A stretch of DNA of 64,000 nt, taken from assembly GCF_027924185.1 (NCBI RefSeq), contig NZ_BRVO01000002.1, forward strand, positions 1,054,001 through 1,118,000, written 5' to 3'. Positions 25,669 to 34,278 of this stretch are shown here, piece by piece; within the stretch, counting starts at the first letter, position 1, and each line of letters begins with the position of its first letter. The DNA is from Neptunitalea lumnitzerae. GTDB lineage: Bacteria > Bacteroidota > Bacteroidia > Flavobacteriales > Flavobacteriaceae. Position numbers and translations under genes: made by a program. The notes beneath the pieces were generated by a model that saw nothing but the letters and a program-made list of their open reading frames with translations, ran no database searches and was not told where the DNA came from.

Positions 25669-26808
25669 ATGAAGATTTTACTACTGGGAGAATATAGTGG
25701 CTTTTTTAATTCTTTAAAAGCCGGACTAACTTCCATAGGACATGATGTTACCCTAGCAGGTGCAAAAGATGGTTTTAAAAACTACGATGTAGATTTTTCT
25801 TTTGAGCCTAAGTTTACCTCTAAAGGCATTGGTCTTTTTATAAGAAAAGCTATCCATAAAGTTAGTAAGTACGACATAGGTATTTGGGAATCCTATTATA
25901 TCTTTAAAAAACATAAAGAGCTATTTAGTAATTACGATGTTGTTTTTTTAATTAACGAACAACCCATTACTCAAAATTGTGCTGTTGATAAACGTATCTT
26001 AAAACATATTTTCACTCATAATAAAAAAGTATTTCTATCGGCTTGTGGAGACGATTACACCTATATCAGTTATTTATTTGAAAATAAATTACCCTATCAT
26101 ATTCTAACCCCCTATTTCAATAATCATAACTTAAAAAAATACTATCCATATTCATTACATTATATTACCAAGGCTTCAAAAAAACTATATGAATATGTGT
26201 TTAAGAATGTGCAAGGTATTATACCAGGAGATTATGATTATGTATTAGCCTATGAGGGTACCCCTAAGGCTTTACCACTTATACCTTTTCCGGTACGTAC
26301 GCATTTATTAGCCTACCAAGAACCTGTAATTGAAAATAAAATAATTATTTTTCACGGTATCAATAAAGTCAATTACTATAAAAAAGGAAATGAGTATTTT
26401 GAAAAAGCCTTAGCTATTGTAGCGCAGAAATATCCTGATAAAGTAAGCATTATAACCGCGGTAAGTTTACCTTATAAAGAATACATGACCAAATATAACA
26501 GTTGCCATATTCTGTTAGACCAAGCGCTAGCGTATGACCAAGGATACAATGCCTTAGAAGCTATGGCAAGAGGTAAAGTTGTATTTACAGGCGCTTCGCC
26601 TCAATGGTTACAGCATTACAACTTACAAGAAGATACCGTTGCCATACATGCCGTACCTGATGAAAATATCATTGCAGAAAAATTAGAATGGTTAATTTTA
26701 AACCCGAACAAAATTTTAGAAATTTCTAAAAATGCAAAAGCTTTTATTGAAAAAGAACACAACTATAAAGCAGTTGCAAAAGAATATGTAAAGCAATGGA
26801 GTAACTAA
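25669..26808 (+). CDS. putative glycosyltransferase (GT-B-like)
   Basis: 379 residues. It begins MKILLLGEYSGFFNSLKAGL and has a GT-B-like C-terminal half with FHGINKVNYYKKGNEYFEKA (about 225) and the nucleotide-sugar region ILLDQALAYDQGYNALEAMARG at about 280-301. The match to GT4 is weaker than for its neighbours. The longest frame starts at 25621 but that overlaps the divergent GT4 gene and its promoter; the ATG at 25669 begins at the conserved strand. It heads a plus-strand set with the sulfotransferase and flippase genes. Confidence 0.75.
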   Translation: MKILLLGEYSGFFNSLKAGLTSIGHDVTLAGAKDGFKNYDVDFSFEPKFTSKGIGLFIRKAIHKVSKYDIGIWESYYIFKKHKELFSNYDVVFLINEQPITQNCAVDKRILKHIFTHNKKVFLSACGDDYTYISYLFENKLPYHILTPYFNNHNLKKYYPYSLHYITKASKKLYEYVFKNVQGIIPGDYDYVLAYEGTPKALPLIPFPVRTHLLAYQEPVIENKIIIFHGINKVNYYKKGNEYFEKALAIVAQKYPDKVSIITAVSLPYKEYMTKYNSCHILLDQALAYDQGYNALEAMARGKVVFTGASPQWLQHYNLQEDTVAIHAVPDENIIAEKLEWLILNPNKILEISKNAKAFIEKEHNYKAVAKEYVKQWSN

Positions 26809-26816
26809 AAAACTAT

Positions 26817-27743
26817 ATGATTCAAGAATCACATAACAAGCTACCTAATTTATTTATACCTGGAGCCGGAAAATCTGGTACCTCTACTCTTCATATACTT
26901 CTTAATCAGCACCCAGATATTTGCATGTCTACAATGAAAGAACCTCATTTTTGGACGAATCCTAAGCTTGATATTGCAAAAAATTTACAGGAGTATTTAG
27001 ATTTATTTGAAGAAAAAGATAAAAAGTATCTTGGTGAATCAAGTACAGGATATATGTGTTTTCCTTTCTTTATTAAACGTATTAAAGAACATTACCCTAC
27101 TACACCTAAATTCATTTTCATTTTGAGAAATCCTATTGATAGGTTATACTCACATTATTGGTGGCTTAAAGGTATAGGTAGTGAAAACCTATCTTTAAAA
27201 AAAGCTATTTCAAATGATTTTAACATAGCGCCAAACCAAGACTTAAAATTGGCTGAAGGCGCCTATAAAATGTATTATCAATTTGGTCTGTACGGCAAAT
27301 GGATACAGCGTTTTTACAATGAATTTAATGCATCTAACATACATATTATAACTACAGAAGATTTAGCTAACAACCAAACGGAAACACTTAATAGTTGTTT
27401 TACTTTTCTAGGATTAAAAAATATAGCTTCTGAAACTATTAAGGAAAAAAGCAATTCTACTAAAATACTAAAACTTCCCTTCTTATATAAAGTTTCTAAA
27501 AAACTAGCTTTTAACGAGTATGGATTTAAAAAAGTACTAAAACCATTTTTCCCTGAAAAAACAAGACGCTATATCAATGAAAATATACATACATTTATAT
27601 ACAAATTAACAGCCACTTCAAAAGAATATCCAACTATCACTAAAGAGGAACGACTATGGTTAAAATCATTATACGAAGAAGATGTAAAACTTTTAAAAAC
27701 TGTTACAAATAAGAATTTTAATGAATGGCAAGATTTCAACTAA
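26817..27743 (+). CDS. PAPS-dependent sulfotransferase
   Basis: 308 residues with both PAPS-binding signatures: the 5'-phosphosulfate loop PGAGKSGTS (15-23) and the 3'-phosphate motif LRNPIDRLYSHYWW (103-116, key Arg104 and Ser112). It is most like heparan-sulfate/NodH-type carbohydrate sulfotransferases. It would sulfate a sugar in the glycan built by this locus. It starts 8 bases after the preceding transferase stop and ends at the base before the flippase start. Marine Bacteroidota often carry sulfated glycans; the exact acceptor is not known. Confidence 0.87.
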   Translation: MIQESHNKLPNLFIPGAGKSGTSTLHILLNQHPDICMSTMKEPHFWTNPKLDIAKNLQEYLDLFEEKDKKYLGESSTGYMCFPFFIKRIKEHYPTTPKFIFILRNPIDRLYSHYWWLKGIGSENLSLKKAISNDFNIAPNQDLKLAEGAYKMYYQFGLYGKWIQRFYNEFNASNIHIITTEDLANNQTETLNSCFTFLGLKNIASETIKEKSNSTKILKLPFLYKVSKKLAFNEYGFKKVLKPFFPEKTRRYINENIHTFIYKLTATSKEYPTITKEERLWLKSLYEEDVKLLKTVTNKNFNEWQDFN

Positions 27744-28994
27744 ATGAATTTTTTTAAAACCTCAACCATATCAGCAGTAAGTAATCTTATTTCAATAGTT
27801 GCAAGACTTGTATTGAATAAAGTAATTGCTTTTGTAGGCCCTGCTAATTTCGCTATATATGGTCAATTTAAAGATTTATTTGTACTACTTACTTCCATTA
27901 GTCAATTAGGTACTGAAAATGGTATTGTAAAGTATACTGCTGAAACACAAGCAAACAAAACCAATTATGGTAAGTTTTTAAGTACTTCTATAACAATTCA
28001 TCTTATTTCTAGCATTATAACTTCGTTGATTGTTTTAGCATTCAACAATCAAATAAATGAAGTCCTATTCAAAAAAGAAGATTATAGTTCATACATTATA
28101 ATTATTTGCAGTACACTTACTTTTGCAGCACTTTACAACCTATTATTACACGTTATAAATGGTTTAAAAGACATCAAAACCCATACGTTTATAACCCTTA
28201 CTGCAACTGTTGTTTCTGCAATACTCACCATCATTCTAGTGAAACTATTTAGTTTACAAGGGCTCCTTTATTCTATAGGTATCAACAATATTTTATTTAT
28301 AATAATTGCTTTATTTTTTTTAAGAGGAAAAGAACTTATTCCTTTTAAAAAAATAAAACTAAAAATAGATAAAACCTACGTTCCTAAACTTTTAGGCTTC
28401 TCTTTAATGTCACTAGCTGGTATTATTTCTCTTAGCCTATCCCTTCTATTTATTAGAACTTTAATTATAGACGAACTTAGTACTTTTGATGCAGGTATAT
28501 GGGATAGTTTATGGAGACTATCTGCCATATATTTTGTTTTTCTAACCTCTTCTTTTAAATTTTACTTATTACCAACATTTTCAACCATTGAAAATTCCTT
28601 ACTTAAAAATGAAGTTCTTAAAATATGGAAAATTACATTTCCTGTAATCTTACTAATTACAGCGACTATTTTTTTAGGTAAAGATCTGTTGATAAGAATA
28701 TTATTTACTAAAGAATTTTTAGCAATTAAGTCAATTATCTTATTTCAATTGCTAGGAGATATATTCAGAATTCATTCTTGGGTAATTGGTAACGTCTTAA
28801 TTGCCAAAGTGAAAACAAAAGCTTTTGTAATACTACAGTTAATATGGGCTCTTATATTTTGTAGCAGCTCATATCTATTTCTTAAAACATTTGGTTTAAT
28901 AGGGGTTACCTATGCATTTTGCTTTACCTCTGTATTACATTTTATTTTTTTAAATATTGCTGCTAGAAACTTAATCTGGCAATCAAAAAATTAA
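27744..28994 (+). CDS. polysaccharide flippase (Wzx/MATE-like)
   Basis: 416 residues with about 12 hydrophobic helices covering the whole length, starting with TSTISAVSNLISIVARLVLNK, typical of the Wzx/MATE superfamily (O-antigen or lipid-linked oligosaccharide translocase). It would move undecaprenyl-linked repeat units across the inner membrane. Its start codon directly follows the sulfotransferase stop. No Wzy polymerase is seen in the window. Confidence 0.88.
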   Translation: MNFFKTSTISAVSNLISIVARLVLNKVIAFVGPANFAIYGQFKDLFVLLTSISQLGTENGIVKYTAETQANKTNYGKFLSTSITIHLISSIITSLIVLAFNNQINEVLFKKEDYSSYIIIICSTLTFAALYNLLLHVINGLKDIKTHTFITLTATVVSAILTIILVKLFSLQGLLYSIGINNILFIIIALFFLRGKELIPFKKIKLKIDKTYVPKLLGFSLMSLAGIISLSLSLLFIRTLIIDELSTFDAGIWDSLWRLSAIYFVFLTSSFKFYLLPTFSTIENSLLKNEVLKIWKITFPVILLITATIFLGKDLLIRILFTKEFLAIKSIILFQLLGDIFRIHSWVIGNVLIAKVKTKAFVILQLIWALIFCSSSYLFLKTFGLIGVTYAFCFTSVLHFIFLNIAARNLIWQSKN

Positions 28995-28996
28995 CC

Positions 28997-30097
28997 TTAA
29001 TAGCTATTTACAACTTTTATCACCTCTGAAACCTCTGAATCTTTCATAACAGGACTTATTGGTAAACTTAGCACTTCATTATGAATAGCCTCCGTAATGG
29101 GAAACTCATACCCATTAAATTCAGCATAAGCTAATTGTTTATGTGGCGGCACCGGATAATGTATAAGTGTTTGCACTCCGTTCTCCTCTAAATACATTTT
29201 CAATTTTTCACGTTCCTTAGTTCTAATTACAAACAAATGAAAAACATGATCCATTTTTCCTGAAAAATAGGGCAGCTCAATTTTAGAATTTTCAATTTCG
29301 GTAAGGTATCTGTTTGCTATGGCTATTCTTCTTTCATTATCAGCATCTAAATACGACAACTTAATATTTAAAAAACCACACTGCACTTCATCTATTCGGG
29401 CATTATACCCCTTTACATCACTTACATATTTTTGTGAAGTTCCATAATTTCTTAGCTTACCTATCGTGGCAGCCAAATCCTTACAGTTGGTAGTTACCGC
29501 ACCAGCCTCTCCTAAGGCTCCTAAATTTTTAGTTGGATAAAAACTAAACGCTGCGGCATCAGATAAGTTCCCTGCCTTGTTTCCTTTATCATCTACAGCA
29601 CCATGGGCTTGCGCTGCATCTTCTAACAACAATACACTATGTTTAGATGCAAGATGTTGCAAAGCATTCATATCAGCCAACTGACCGTATAAGTGCACCC
29701 CCATTATAGCACCTGTTTTAGCTGTTACAGCTTTTGCTACTTTAGTAACATCTACATTAAATGTATTCTCATCTGGTTCTACCAAAATGGGAGTCAACCC
29801 TGCTCTTGAAATTGCCAGTATGGTAGCTATATAAGTATTTGCTGGTACAATCACCTCATCTCCATCACGCAGCTTCCCTAATAATTTATACCCCTCTAAG
29901 ATTAAATGTATGGCATCTAAGCCACTACCTACCCCTATGCAATAGTTGGTTCCACAATAGGATGCAAAAGCATTTTCAAAATCTTTTACATTTGTACCCA
30001 ATACATAATACCCACTATCCAAAAAAGCTTTAAAACTACTTTGAAAAGCAGCTTCAAATCTGGCATTAATAGCATGTAGGTCTAAAAACTTAATCAT
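28997..30097 (-). CDS. DegT/DnrJ/EryC1 sugar aminotransferase (FdtB/QdtB-like)
   Basis: 366 residues, fold-type I PLP enzyme of the sugar aminotransferase family. The active-site Lys is Lys190 in SFYPTKNLGALGEAG. Other motifs are GVGSGLDAIHLIL (55-67), DEVIVPANTYIATILA and LLLEDAAQAHGA with the PLP-binding Asp160. Best match in role: amination of a dTDP-3-keto-6-deoxyhexose made by the FdtA-like isomerase at 24139. It overlaps the acetyltransferase gene upstream by 8 bases. Confidence 0.9.
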   Translation of the reverse strand: MIKFLDLHAINARFEAAFQSSFKAFLDSGYYVLGTNVKDFENAFASYCGTNYCIGVGSGLDAIHLILEGYKLLGKLRDGDEVIVPANTYIATILAISRAGLTPILVEPDENTFNVDVTKVAKAVTAKTGAIMGVHLYGQLADMNALQHLASKHSVLLLEDAAQAHGAVDDKGNKAGNLSDAAAFSFYPTKNLGALGEAGAVTTNCKDLAATIGKLRNYGTSQKYVSDVKGYNARIDEVQCGFLNIKLSYLDADNERRIAIANRYLTEIENSKIELPYFSGKMDHVFHLFVIRTKEREKLKMYLEENGVQTLIHYPVPPHKQLAYAEFNGYEFPITEAIHNEVLSLPISPVMKDSEVSEVIKVVNSY

Positions 30098-31061
30098 AGA
30101 TTGAATTTAATAAATCAAGATTATTCACATTTATCTCATAAACGTTTTGCACATAGGTTTGCCCTCCAAAACCCTCTTTCCAATATTGGAGTCCTTTATT
30201 TATAGACTTACCATTGTTTTCATTTGAGGTTCCAAAATCAAAATATCTTTTATCAGGAAACAAATCTTTTACAAGATTGGTAAACAAAAAATCTAAACTA
30301 CCATTTTTATTTCTATCCTCATCCCCTGATATATACTGACAATGAATTACATCATCCGTTATAAATAATGTGGTACCAGCTACCAAATTAGCTTCTTTAA
30401 ACACATTAAACTGTTTTATATTTTCAGGAAATCTAGTCTTTAACAATCTCATTTCGTCTAGCGAATGAACAGGAAGCGTTTGAAACCTATGTTGAAGATT
30501 CGGCTCTAAAATTTGCTTCCAGAACATTTCAAAATCTTCATCTTCTTTAATCGTCAAGGCATTTTTAATCCCCCTTTTGTTACCATTTACCCTACTTCTA
30601 GAAAAAGGCAGGTCTAAACCTCTATCAATACTGGTTAGCGTTTCTGTTTTCAATAAGTTCGCTTGTAAAATAAAAAGAACATACTCCAACGCCTCATTAG
30701 AAGTAGTACAATATATAGAAGGTATCTTTTTAATAACTAAGTTCTTTACATGTTGCTCTTTCAGAAACTGTAATATATCATAAAAGATAGTTATATAGTC
30801 TTCTAACTTGATGGGGAAATTTGTAAATAAGCCACCATACGTTAACCCTTGATGAGAATACACTACCCCATCTTTTATATTAGCGGGTAGTACTGCCACT
30901 AGCTTATCCTCTTTAAACACAAGTAAAGAGAAATCTGTAAACATATCACTGTGGTATTCCATAAAATCTCTATGAAACAGAAACGTGGCATTTTTAGCAG
31001 TGGCTATAAAGGCATTCCATGCTTCTTTATAATTTGGTGTATATGTAACAACTGAGTAAAT
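30090..31061 (-). CDS. GNAT/FemAB-like acyltransferase with non-ATG start
   Basis: A FemAB/GNAT-type protein (Acetyltransf_6-like), with acyl-acceptor region LVAGTTLFITDDVIHCQYISG and LYWKEGFGGQT-like C-terminus. The first ATG (30962, residue M of MEYHSD) leaves 290 residues. The same frame stays open upstream to a stop at 31074-31076 and encodes WNAFIATAKNATFLFHRDF just before that Met, a stretch I recall as the conserved start of this family. No ATG, GTG or TTG precedes it; ATT at 31061 or 31073 are the only initiation-like codons. I therefore place the start at 31061 with modest confidence. It likely N-acylates the 3-amino sugar. Confidence 0.7.
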   Translation of the reverse strand: MYSVVTYTPNYKEAWNAFIATAKNATFLFHRDFMEYHSDMFTDFSLLVFKEDKLVAVLPANIKDGVVYSHQGLTYGGLFTNFPIKLEDYITIFYDILQFLKEQHVKNLVIKKIPSIYCTTSNEALEYVLFILQANLLKTETLTSIDRGLDLPFSRSRVNGNKRGIKNALTIKEDEDFEMFWKQILEPNLQHRFQTLPVHSLDEMRLLKTRFPENIKQFNVFKEANLVAGTTLFITDDVIHCQYISGDEDRNKNGSLDFLFTNLVKDLFPDKRYFDFGTSNENNGKSINKGLQYWKEGFGGQTYVQNVYEINVNNLDLLNSIYD

Positions 31062-31117
31062 AGGCGTGTAAATTTAGTCTAACAAATATGCTAAATATTC
31101 ATGTAATATACATTTAT

Positions 31118-31151
31118 AAAAACAAAAATCCCTTAGAAGCTCTAAGGGATT
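31118..31151 (-). terminator. terminator of the kynureninase gene
   Basis: Arms AATCCCTTAGA and TCTAAGGGATT with loop AGC; on the minus strand the hairpin is followed by a T-rich run. It lies about 70 bases beyond the kynureninase stop and just upstream of the acyltransferase promoter region. Confidence 0.75.
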
Positions 31152-31221
31152 GAATGTTATTGCTATTATAATACTTTTAATAACAAGATAAGTTACTGAA
31201 AATGTACCAATCTAGTAAAAC

Positions 31222-32505
31222 TTACTTATTTTTCTGAATACCTTTTTTCAATAGTTGACCAAAATGATACATATCTTCAAAAGAGCAATACAAAGGCACC
31301 GGAGCCAGTCTAATAACATTTGGCTCTCTCCAATCGGTTATTACTCCATTTTCCATTAAATAATCAAATAATGCTCTTCCTTCCCCATGTAAAAATACCG
31401 ACAACTGGCTAGCTCTTTCACTAGGGTTTGATGGTGTTATAATTTCAAAAGAACTCCCTACTTCTTTAGCTATATCTAACAAGATAAACTCTAGGTATGC
31501 TGTAATTACATTTCGTTTTGCAATCAATTTCTCCATACCTATTTCTTCAAAAAGCTCTAAAGAAGCTAAATAAGGTGCCATAGCTATTACAGCGGCATTA
31601 CTTATATGCCAAGCCTCTGCGTTAGGCATAGGGGTAAACTCTGGTTCCATTAAAAAACGTCTTTCCTTGTCATGTCCCCACCAGCCTTCAAATCTTGGTA
31701 TGTCTTTTTTATTTAAATGCTTTTGGTGCACAAAAATACCTGATACATTTCCTGGTCCACTATTCATATACTTATAACTACACCAAGCAGCAAAATCTAC
31801 ACCCCAATCATGTAATTTCAACTCCACATTTCCTGCACCGTGCGCTAAATCCCATCCCACATTAGCTCCTAAACTTTTAGCTTTTGCGGTAATAGCTTCC
31901 ATGTCAAAAACCTGTCCGTTGTAATAGTTTACACCGCCCATCATCACCAATGCAAGTTCATCTCCAGTTTCTTCTATTGCTTTTAGAACATCTTCTGTAC
32001 GCCAACAATTCTCACCTTCTCTCTTTTTCACCTCAACAAGGGCATCTTTAGGATCAAAACCATGAAAACGAACTTGGCTCGCTAACATATACTGATCTGA
32101 AGGAAAGGCTTTCTCTTCACAGATAATTTTAAATCGTTTAGCCGTAGGTCTGTAAAAAGAAACCATTAGTAAATGAAGGTTTACAGTAAGGGTATTCATT
32201 ACAGTAACCTCTTCTGGTAATGCTCCTACAATTTTAGATAGTGGTTTTGCAAAACGCTCATGATAATCCCACCAAGGCTTTTCTGCATAGAAATGTCCTT
32301 CTACCGCAAGCTCTCTCCAATCTTTCATTATATCATCTACATATTTCTGAGCTCTCTTTGGCTGTAAGCCTAAAGAATTCCCTGTAAAATAGATTACATC
32401 TTTACCCTGAATTTTTGGAAAGTGAAATTCTTGTCTGTATGGTTTTAGTTCATCTTGCTGATCTAATTCTCTAGCAAATGCTAATGTATTTTGAAATTGC
32501 ATCAT
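31222..32505 (-). CDS. kynU: kynureninase
   Basis: Cleaves L-kynurenine (or 3-hydroxykynurenine) to (hydroxy)anthranilate and alanine with PLP. The 427-residue protein has FTGNSLGLQP at about 40, the PLP Lys in WCSYKYMNSGPG (about 237), and GWWGHDKERRFLMEPEFTP. No other kynurenine-pathway gene is nearby, so tryptophan degradation genes are elsewhere. Two adjacent ATG codons exist; the first is used here. A -7 element sits about 20 bases upstream. Confidence 0.95.
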   Translation of the reverse strand: MMQFQNTLAFARELDQQDELKPYRQEFHFPKIQGKDVIYFTGNSLGLQPKRAQKYVDDIMKDWRELAVEGHFYAEKPWWDYHERFAKPLSKIVGALPEEVTVMNTLTVNLHLLMVSFYRPTAKRFKIICEEKAFPSDQYMLASQVRFHGFDPKDALVEVKKREGENCWRTEDVLKAIEETGDELALVMMGGVNYYNGQVFDMEAITAKAKSLGANVGWDLAHGAGNVELKLHDWGVDFAAWCSYKYMNSGPGNVSGIFVHQKHLNKKDIPRFEGWWGHDKERRFLMEPEFTPMPNAEAWHISNAAVIAMAPYLASLELFEEIGMEKLIAKRNVITAYLEFILLDIAKEVGSSFEIITPSNPSERASQLSVFLHGEGRALFDYLMENGVITDWREPNVIRLAPVPLYCSFEDMYHFGQLLKKGIQKNK

Positions 32506-32525
32506 CCCTATTTTAAAATTGTTCC

Positions 32526-32533
32526 CAAAAATA
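32526..32533 (-). promoter_or_regulatory. -7 promoter element of kynureninase
   Basis: On the minus strand TATTTTTG, an exact TAnnTTTG match, 20 bases before the ATG at 32505. Confidence 0.55.
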
Positions 32534-32591
32534 AGTTTTATAATTTAATAGCTAAAACAACTAGAGTGTTAGTTTCATTTTTTGAAATGTG

Positions 32592-32599
32592 TATTTTTG
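32592..32599 (+). promoter_or_regulatory. -7 promoter element of the O-methyltransferase gene
   Basis: TATTTTTG, an exact TAnnTTTG match, 14 bases before the ATG at 32614. The longest frame of this gene begins 101 bases upstream of the element, which is incompatible with transcription from here. Confidence 0.6.
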
Positions 32600-32613
32600 C
32601 AAAAAATAAGACA

Positions 32614-33255
32614 ATGCATTTTTTACCAGAAGCTTTAGAACAATACGCTACAGACCATTCTGAAAACGAACCAAAAGTTTTACAGGAACTTACCCGTGAA
32701 ACGCATTTAAAAATTCTACAACCTAGAATGCTAAGTGGCCATTACCAAGGTAGACTGTTAAGTTTGTTGTCTAAAATTATACACCCTAAAAACATTCTTG
32801 AAATAGGCACCTATACAGGGTATTCTGCTATATGCCTTGCTGAAGGACTGCAAGAAGGTGGTACACTACATACCATTGATGTGAATGAGGAGCTGGAAGA
32901 AATACAACAAAAGTATTTTGAAAAATCTGGTAATGCCAACAAAATTGTACAGCACATTGGCGATGCTAAAGAAATTGTACCTACCCTACCTGTAAAGTTT
33001 GATTTGGTATTTATTGATGCTGATAAGAAAAATTATCCTGCCTATTTTGATATTATTTTACCGATGATGAACAAAGGCGGAGTTTTACTATCTGATAATG
33101 TTTTATGGAGTGGTAAGATTGTAGAAGATGTAAAAAGTAATGACAAGCAAACCAATGCATTACTAGAATACAATAAACTATTAAAAGTAGACCCAAGGGT
33201 TGAAACCGTGTTGTTACCTATTAGAGACGGGCTAACAATAAGTAGAGTACTTTAA
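32614..33255 (+). CDS. SAM-dependent O-methyltransferase (catechol/caffeoyl-CoA type)
   Basis: 213 residues of the Methyltransf_3 family. Motif I is ILEIGTYTGYSAICLAEGL (about 62-80), the metal and catechol region is DLVFIDADKKNYPAYFD (about 131-147), and GGVLLSDNVLWSG follows. It methylates a hydroxyl on a small aromatic using SAM and a divalent metal; the substrate is unknown. The start was moved from 32491 to the ATG at 32614 because of the promoter between them. The stop overlaps that of the convergent PAP2 gene by 4 bases. Confidence 0.9.
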   Translation: MHFLPEALEQYATDHSENEPKVLQELTRETHLKILQPRMLSGHYQGRLLSLLSKIIHPKNILEIGTYTGYSAICLAEGLQEGGTLHTIDVNEELEEIQQKYFEKSGNANKIVQHIGDAKEIVPTLPVKFDLVFIDADKKNYPAYFDIILPMMNKGGVLLSDNVLWSGKIVEDVKSNDKQTNALLEYNKLLKVDPRVETVLLPIRDGLTISRVL

Positions 33256-33839
33256 GAGTCTGACTCTACCTCTAAATCATCTCTTGTAATTTTAGGAGAA
33301 AACTTCTTGTATAAGTTATAAGAGGTAATTGCCGTAGCAATACCTACCAAAGCACCTACTAGTACATCTGATGGAAAATGTACCGCAAAGTAAAGCCTAC
33401 TATAACTAAACAATATAGGCCAAAGGTAAAATACCCAAGCATTCTTCATTTTTCTGCGCATAAACAAATAGAAAAATGTAGTTATGGCAAAACTATTACA
33501 CGCATGCCCTGAGAAAAAGCTATAATCTATAGGCTGAATCATTATCCGTAAAGACTCAAATATCTCCTTATTATTTACAGGCCTTGAGCGTAACACGTAC
33601 ACTTTAACATAATAGGTTAATGAAAGTGTTACTGCTAGTAACGATAAAAATGTATATAAAATTCTGAGCGCCTCTTGCTTGGTGTAACGCTTAATAATCA
33701 TGAAGATAAAAAAGATGTAAAGTGGCACCCAAAACCAAATTTTTGTAATGTAATACCAAAAAGTATCTTGATACGATGATCCTAGGTTATTTAGGAAAAT
33801 TAATAGTTCGGTATCGTACGTCAATAACTTTTTAAACAT
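33252..33839 (-). CDS. PAP2-family membrane phosphatase
   Basis: 195 residues with five to six membrane helices. Phosphatase motifs are KVYVLRSRP (about 75-83, KxxxxxxRP), FFSGHA (about 103-108, catalytic His in the SGH core) and SRLYFAVHFPSDVLVG (about 138-153, SRx5Hx3D). It dephosphorylates a lipid phosphate such as undecaprenyl pyrophosphate or phosphatidic acid. It lies 5 bases downstream of the TatA-like gene. Confidence 0.9.
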   Translation of the reverse strand: MFKKLLTYDTELLIFLNNLGSSYQDTFWYYITKIWFWVPLYIFFIFMIIKRYTKQEALRILYTFLSLLAVTLSLTYYVKVYVLRSRPVNNKEIFESLRIMIQPIDYSFFSGHACNSFAITTFFYLFMRRKMKNAWVFYLWPILFSYSRLYFAVHFPSDVLVGALVGIATAITSYNLYKKFSPKITRDDLEVESDS

Positions 33840-33844
33840 CTATA

Positions 33845-34132
33845 CTAGCGTCTTCTACTTATAGGTCCTCCGGTAATATCTTCTATTCCACTTTCTATAT
33901 TACCTTTTACCTCATTTATTTCGTTCTGAATGTCTTTAGCAACATCCGTATTTATCCCACTTTTTTCAGCACTGGAACTTATTTCATGTTTAATATCATT
34001 AGTGGCGTCTTTAACTTGTCTGATACCTTTTCCTAAGCCACGTGCAATCTCCGGAACTTTATCTGCCCCAAATATCAACACCACCACCAACAACGCAAAC
34101 ATAACCTCTGGAGTACTAATAAATAAAAACAT
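33845..34132 (-). CDS. Sec-independent translocase component, TatA/TatB-like
   Basis: 95 residues: a short membrane helix (9-21), the conserved hinge FGADKVPEIARGLGKGI (about 22-38) and an amphipathic helix, then a charged variable tail. This is the TatA-type architecture; TatA forms the pore for folded Tat substrates. A twin-arginine protein is encoded at 15387-16229. TatC is not in the window. It is co-transcribed with the PAP2 gene. Confidence 0.88.
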   Translation of the reverse strand: MFLFISTPEVMFALLVVVLIFGADKVPEIARGLGKGIRQVKDATNDIKHEISSSAEKSGINTDVAKDIQNEINEVKGNIESGIEDITGGPISRRR

Positions 34133-34230
34133 AACTTATCTAATTATTATCATACAAATATAAAGAGTTTAAATGAAGTAATACAAAGCAAACAAAACTC
34201 TTTATAGCACTAATAAAGTTAAAATAATAC

Positions 34231-34264
34231 AAAAAAAAGAAAGTTGCTATAACTTTCTTTTTTT
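34231..34264 (-). terminator. terminator of the gpmI/thioredoxin operon
   Basis: A 14-bp stem of AAAAAAAGAAAGTT paired with AACTTTCTTTTTTT, loop GCTAT, just past the thioredoxin-like stop, with a T run on the minus strand. Confidence 0.8.
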
Positions 34265-34278
34265 GTATTAGCACTCTT

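Noticed and set aside
22172-31061. The glycan locus as a recently inserted genomic island
   Set aside because: Gene content suggests exchange, but no transposase, direct repeat or clear change in base composition is visible by eye.
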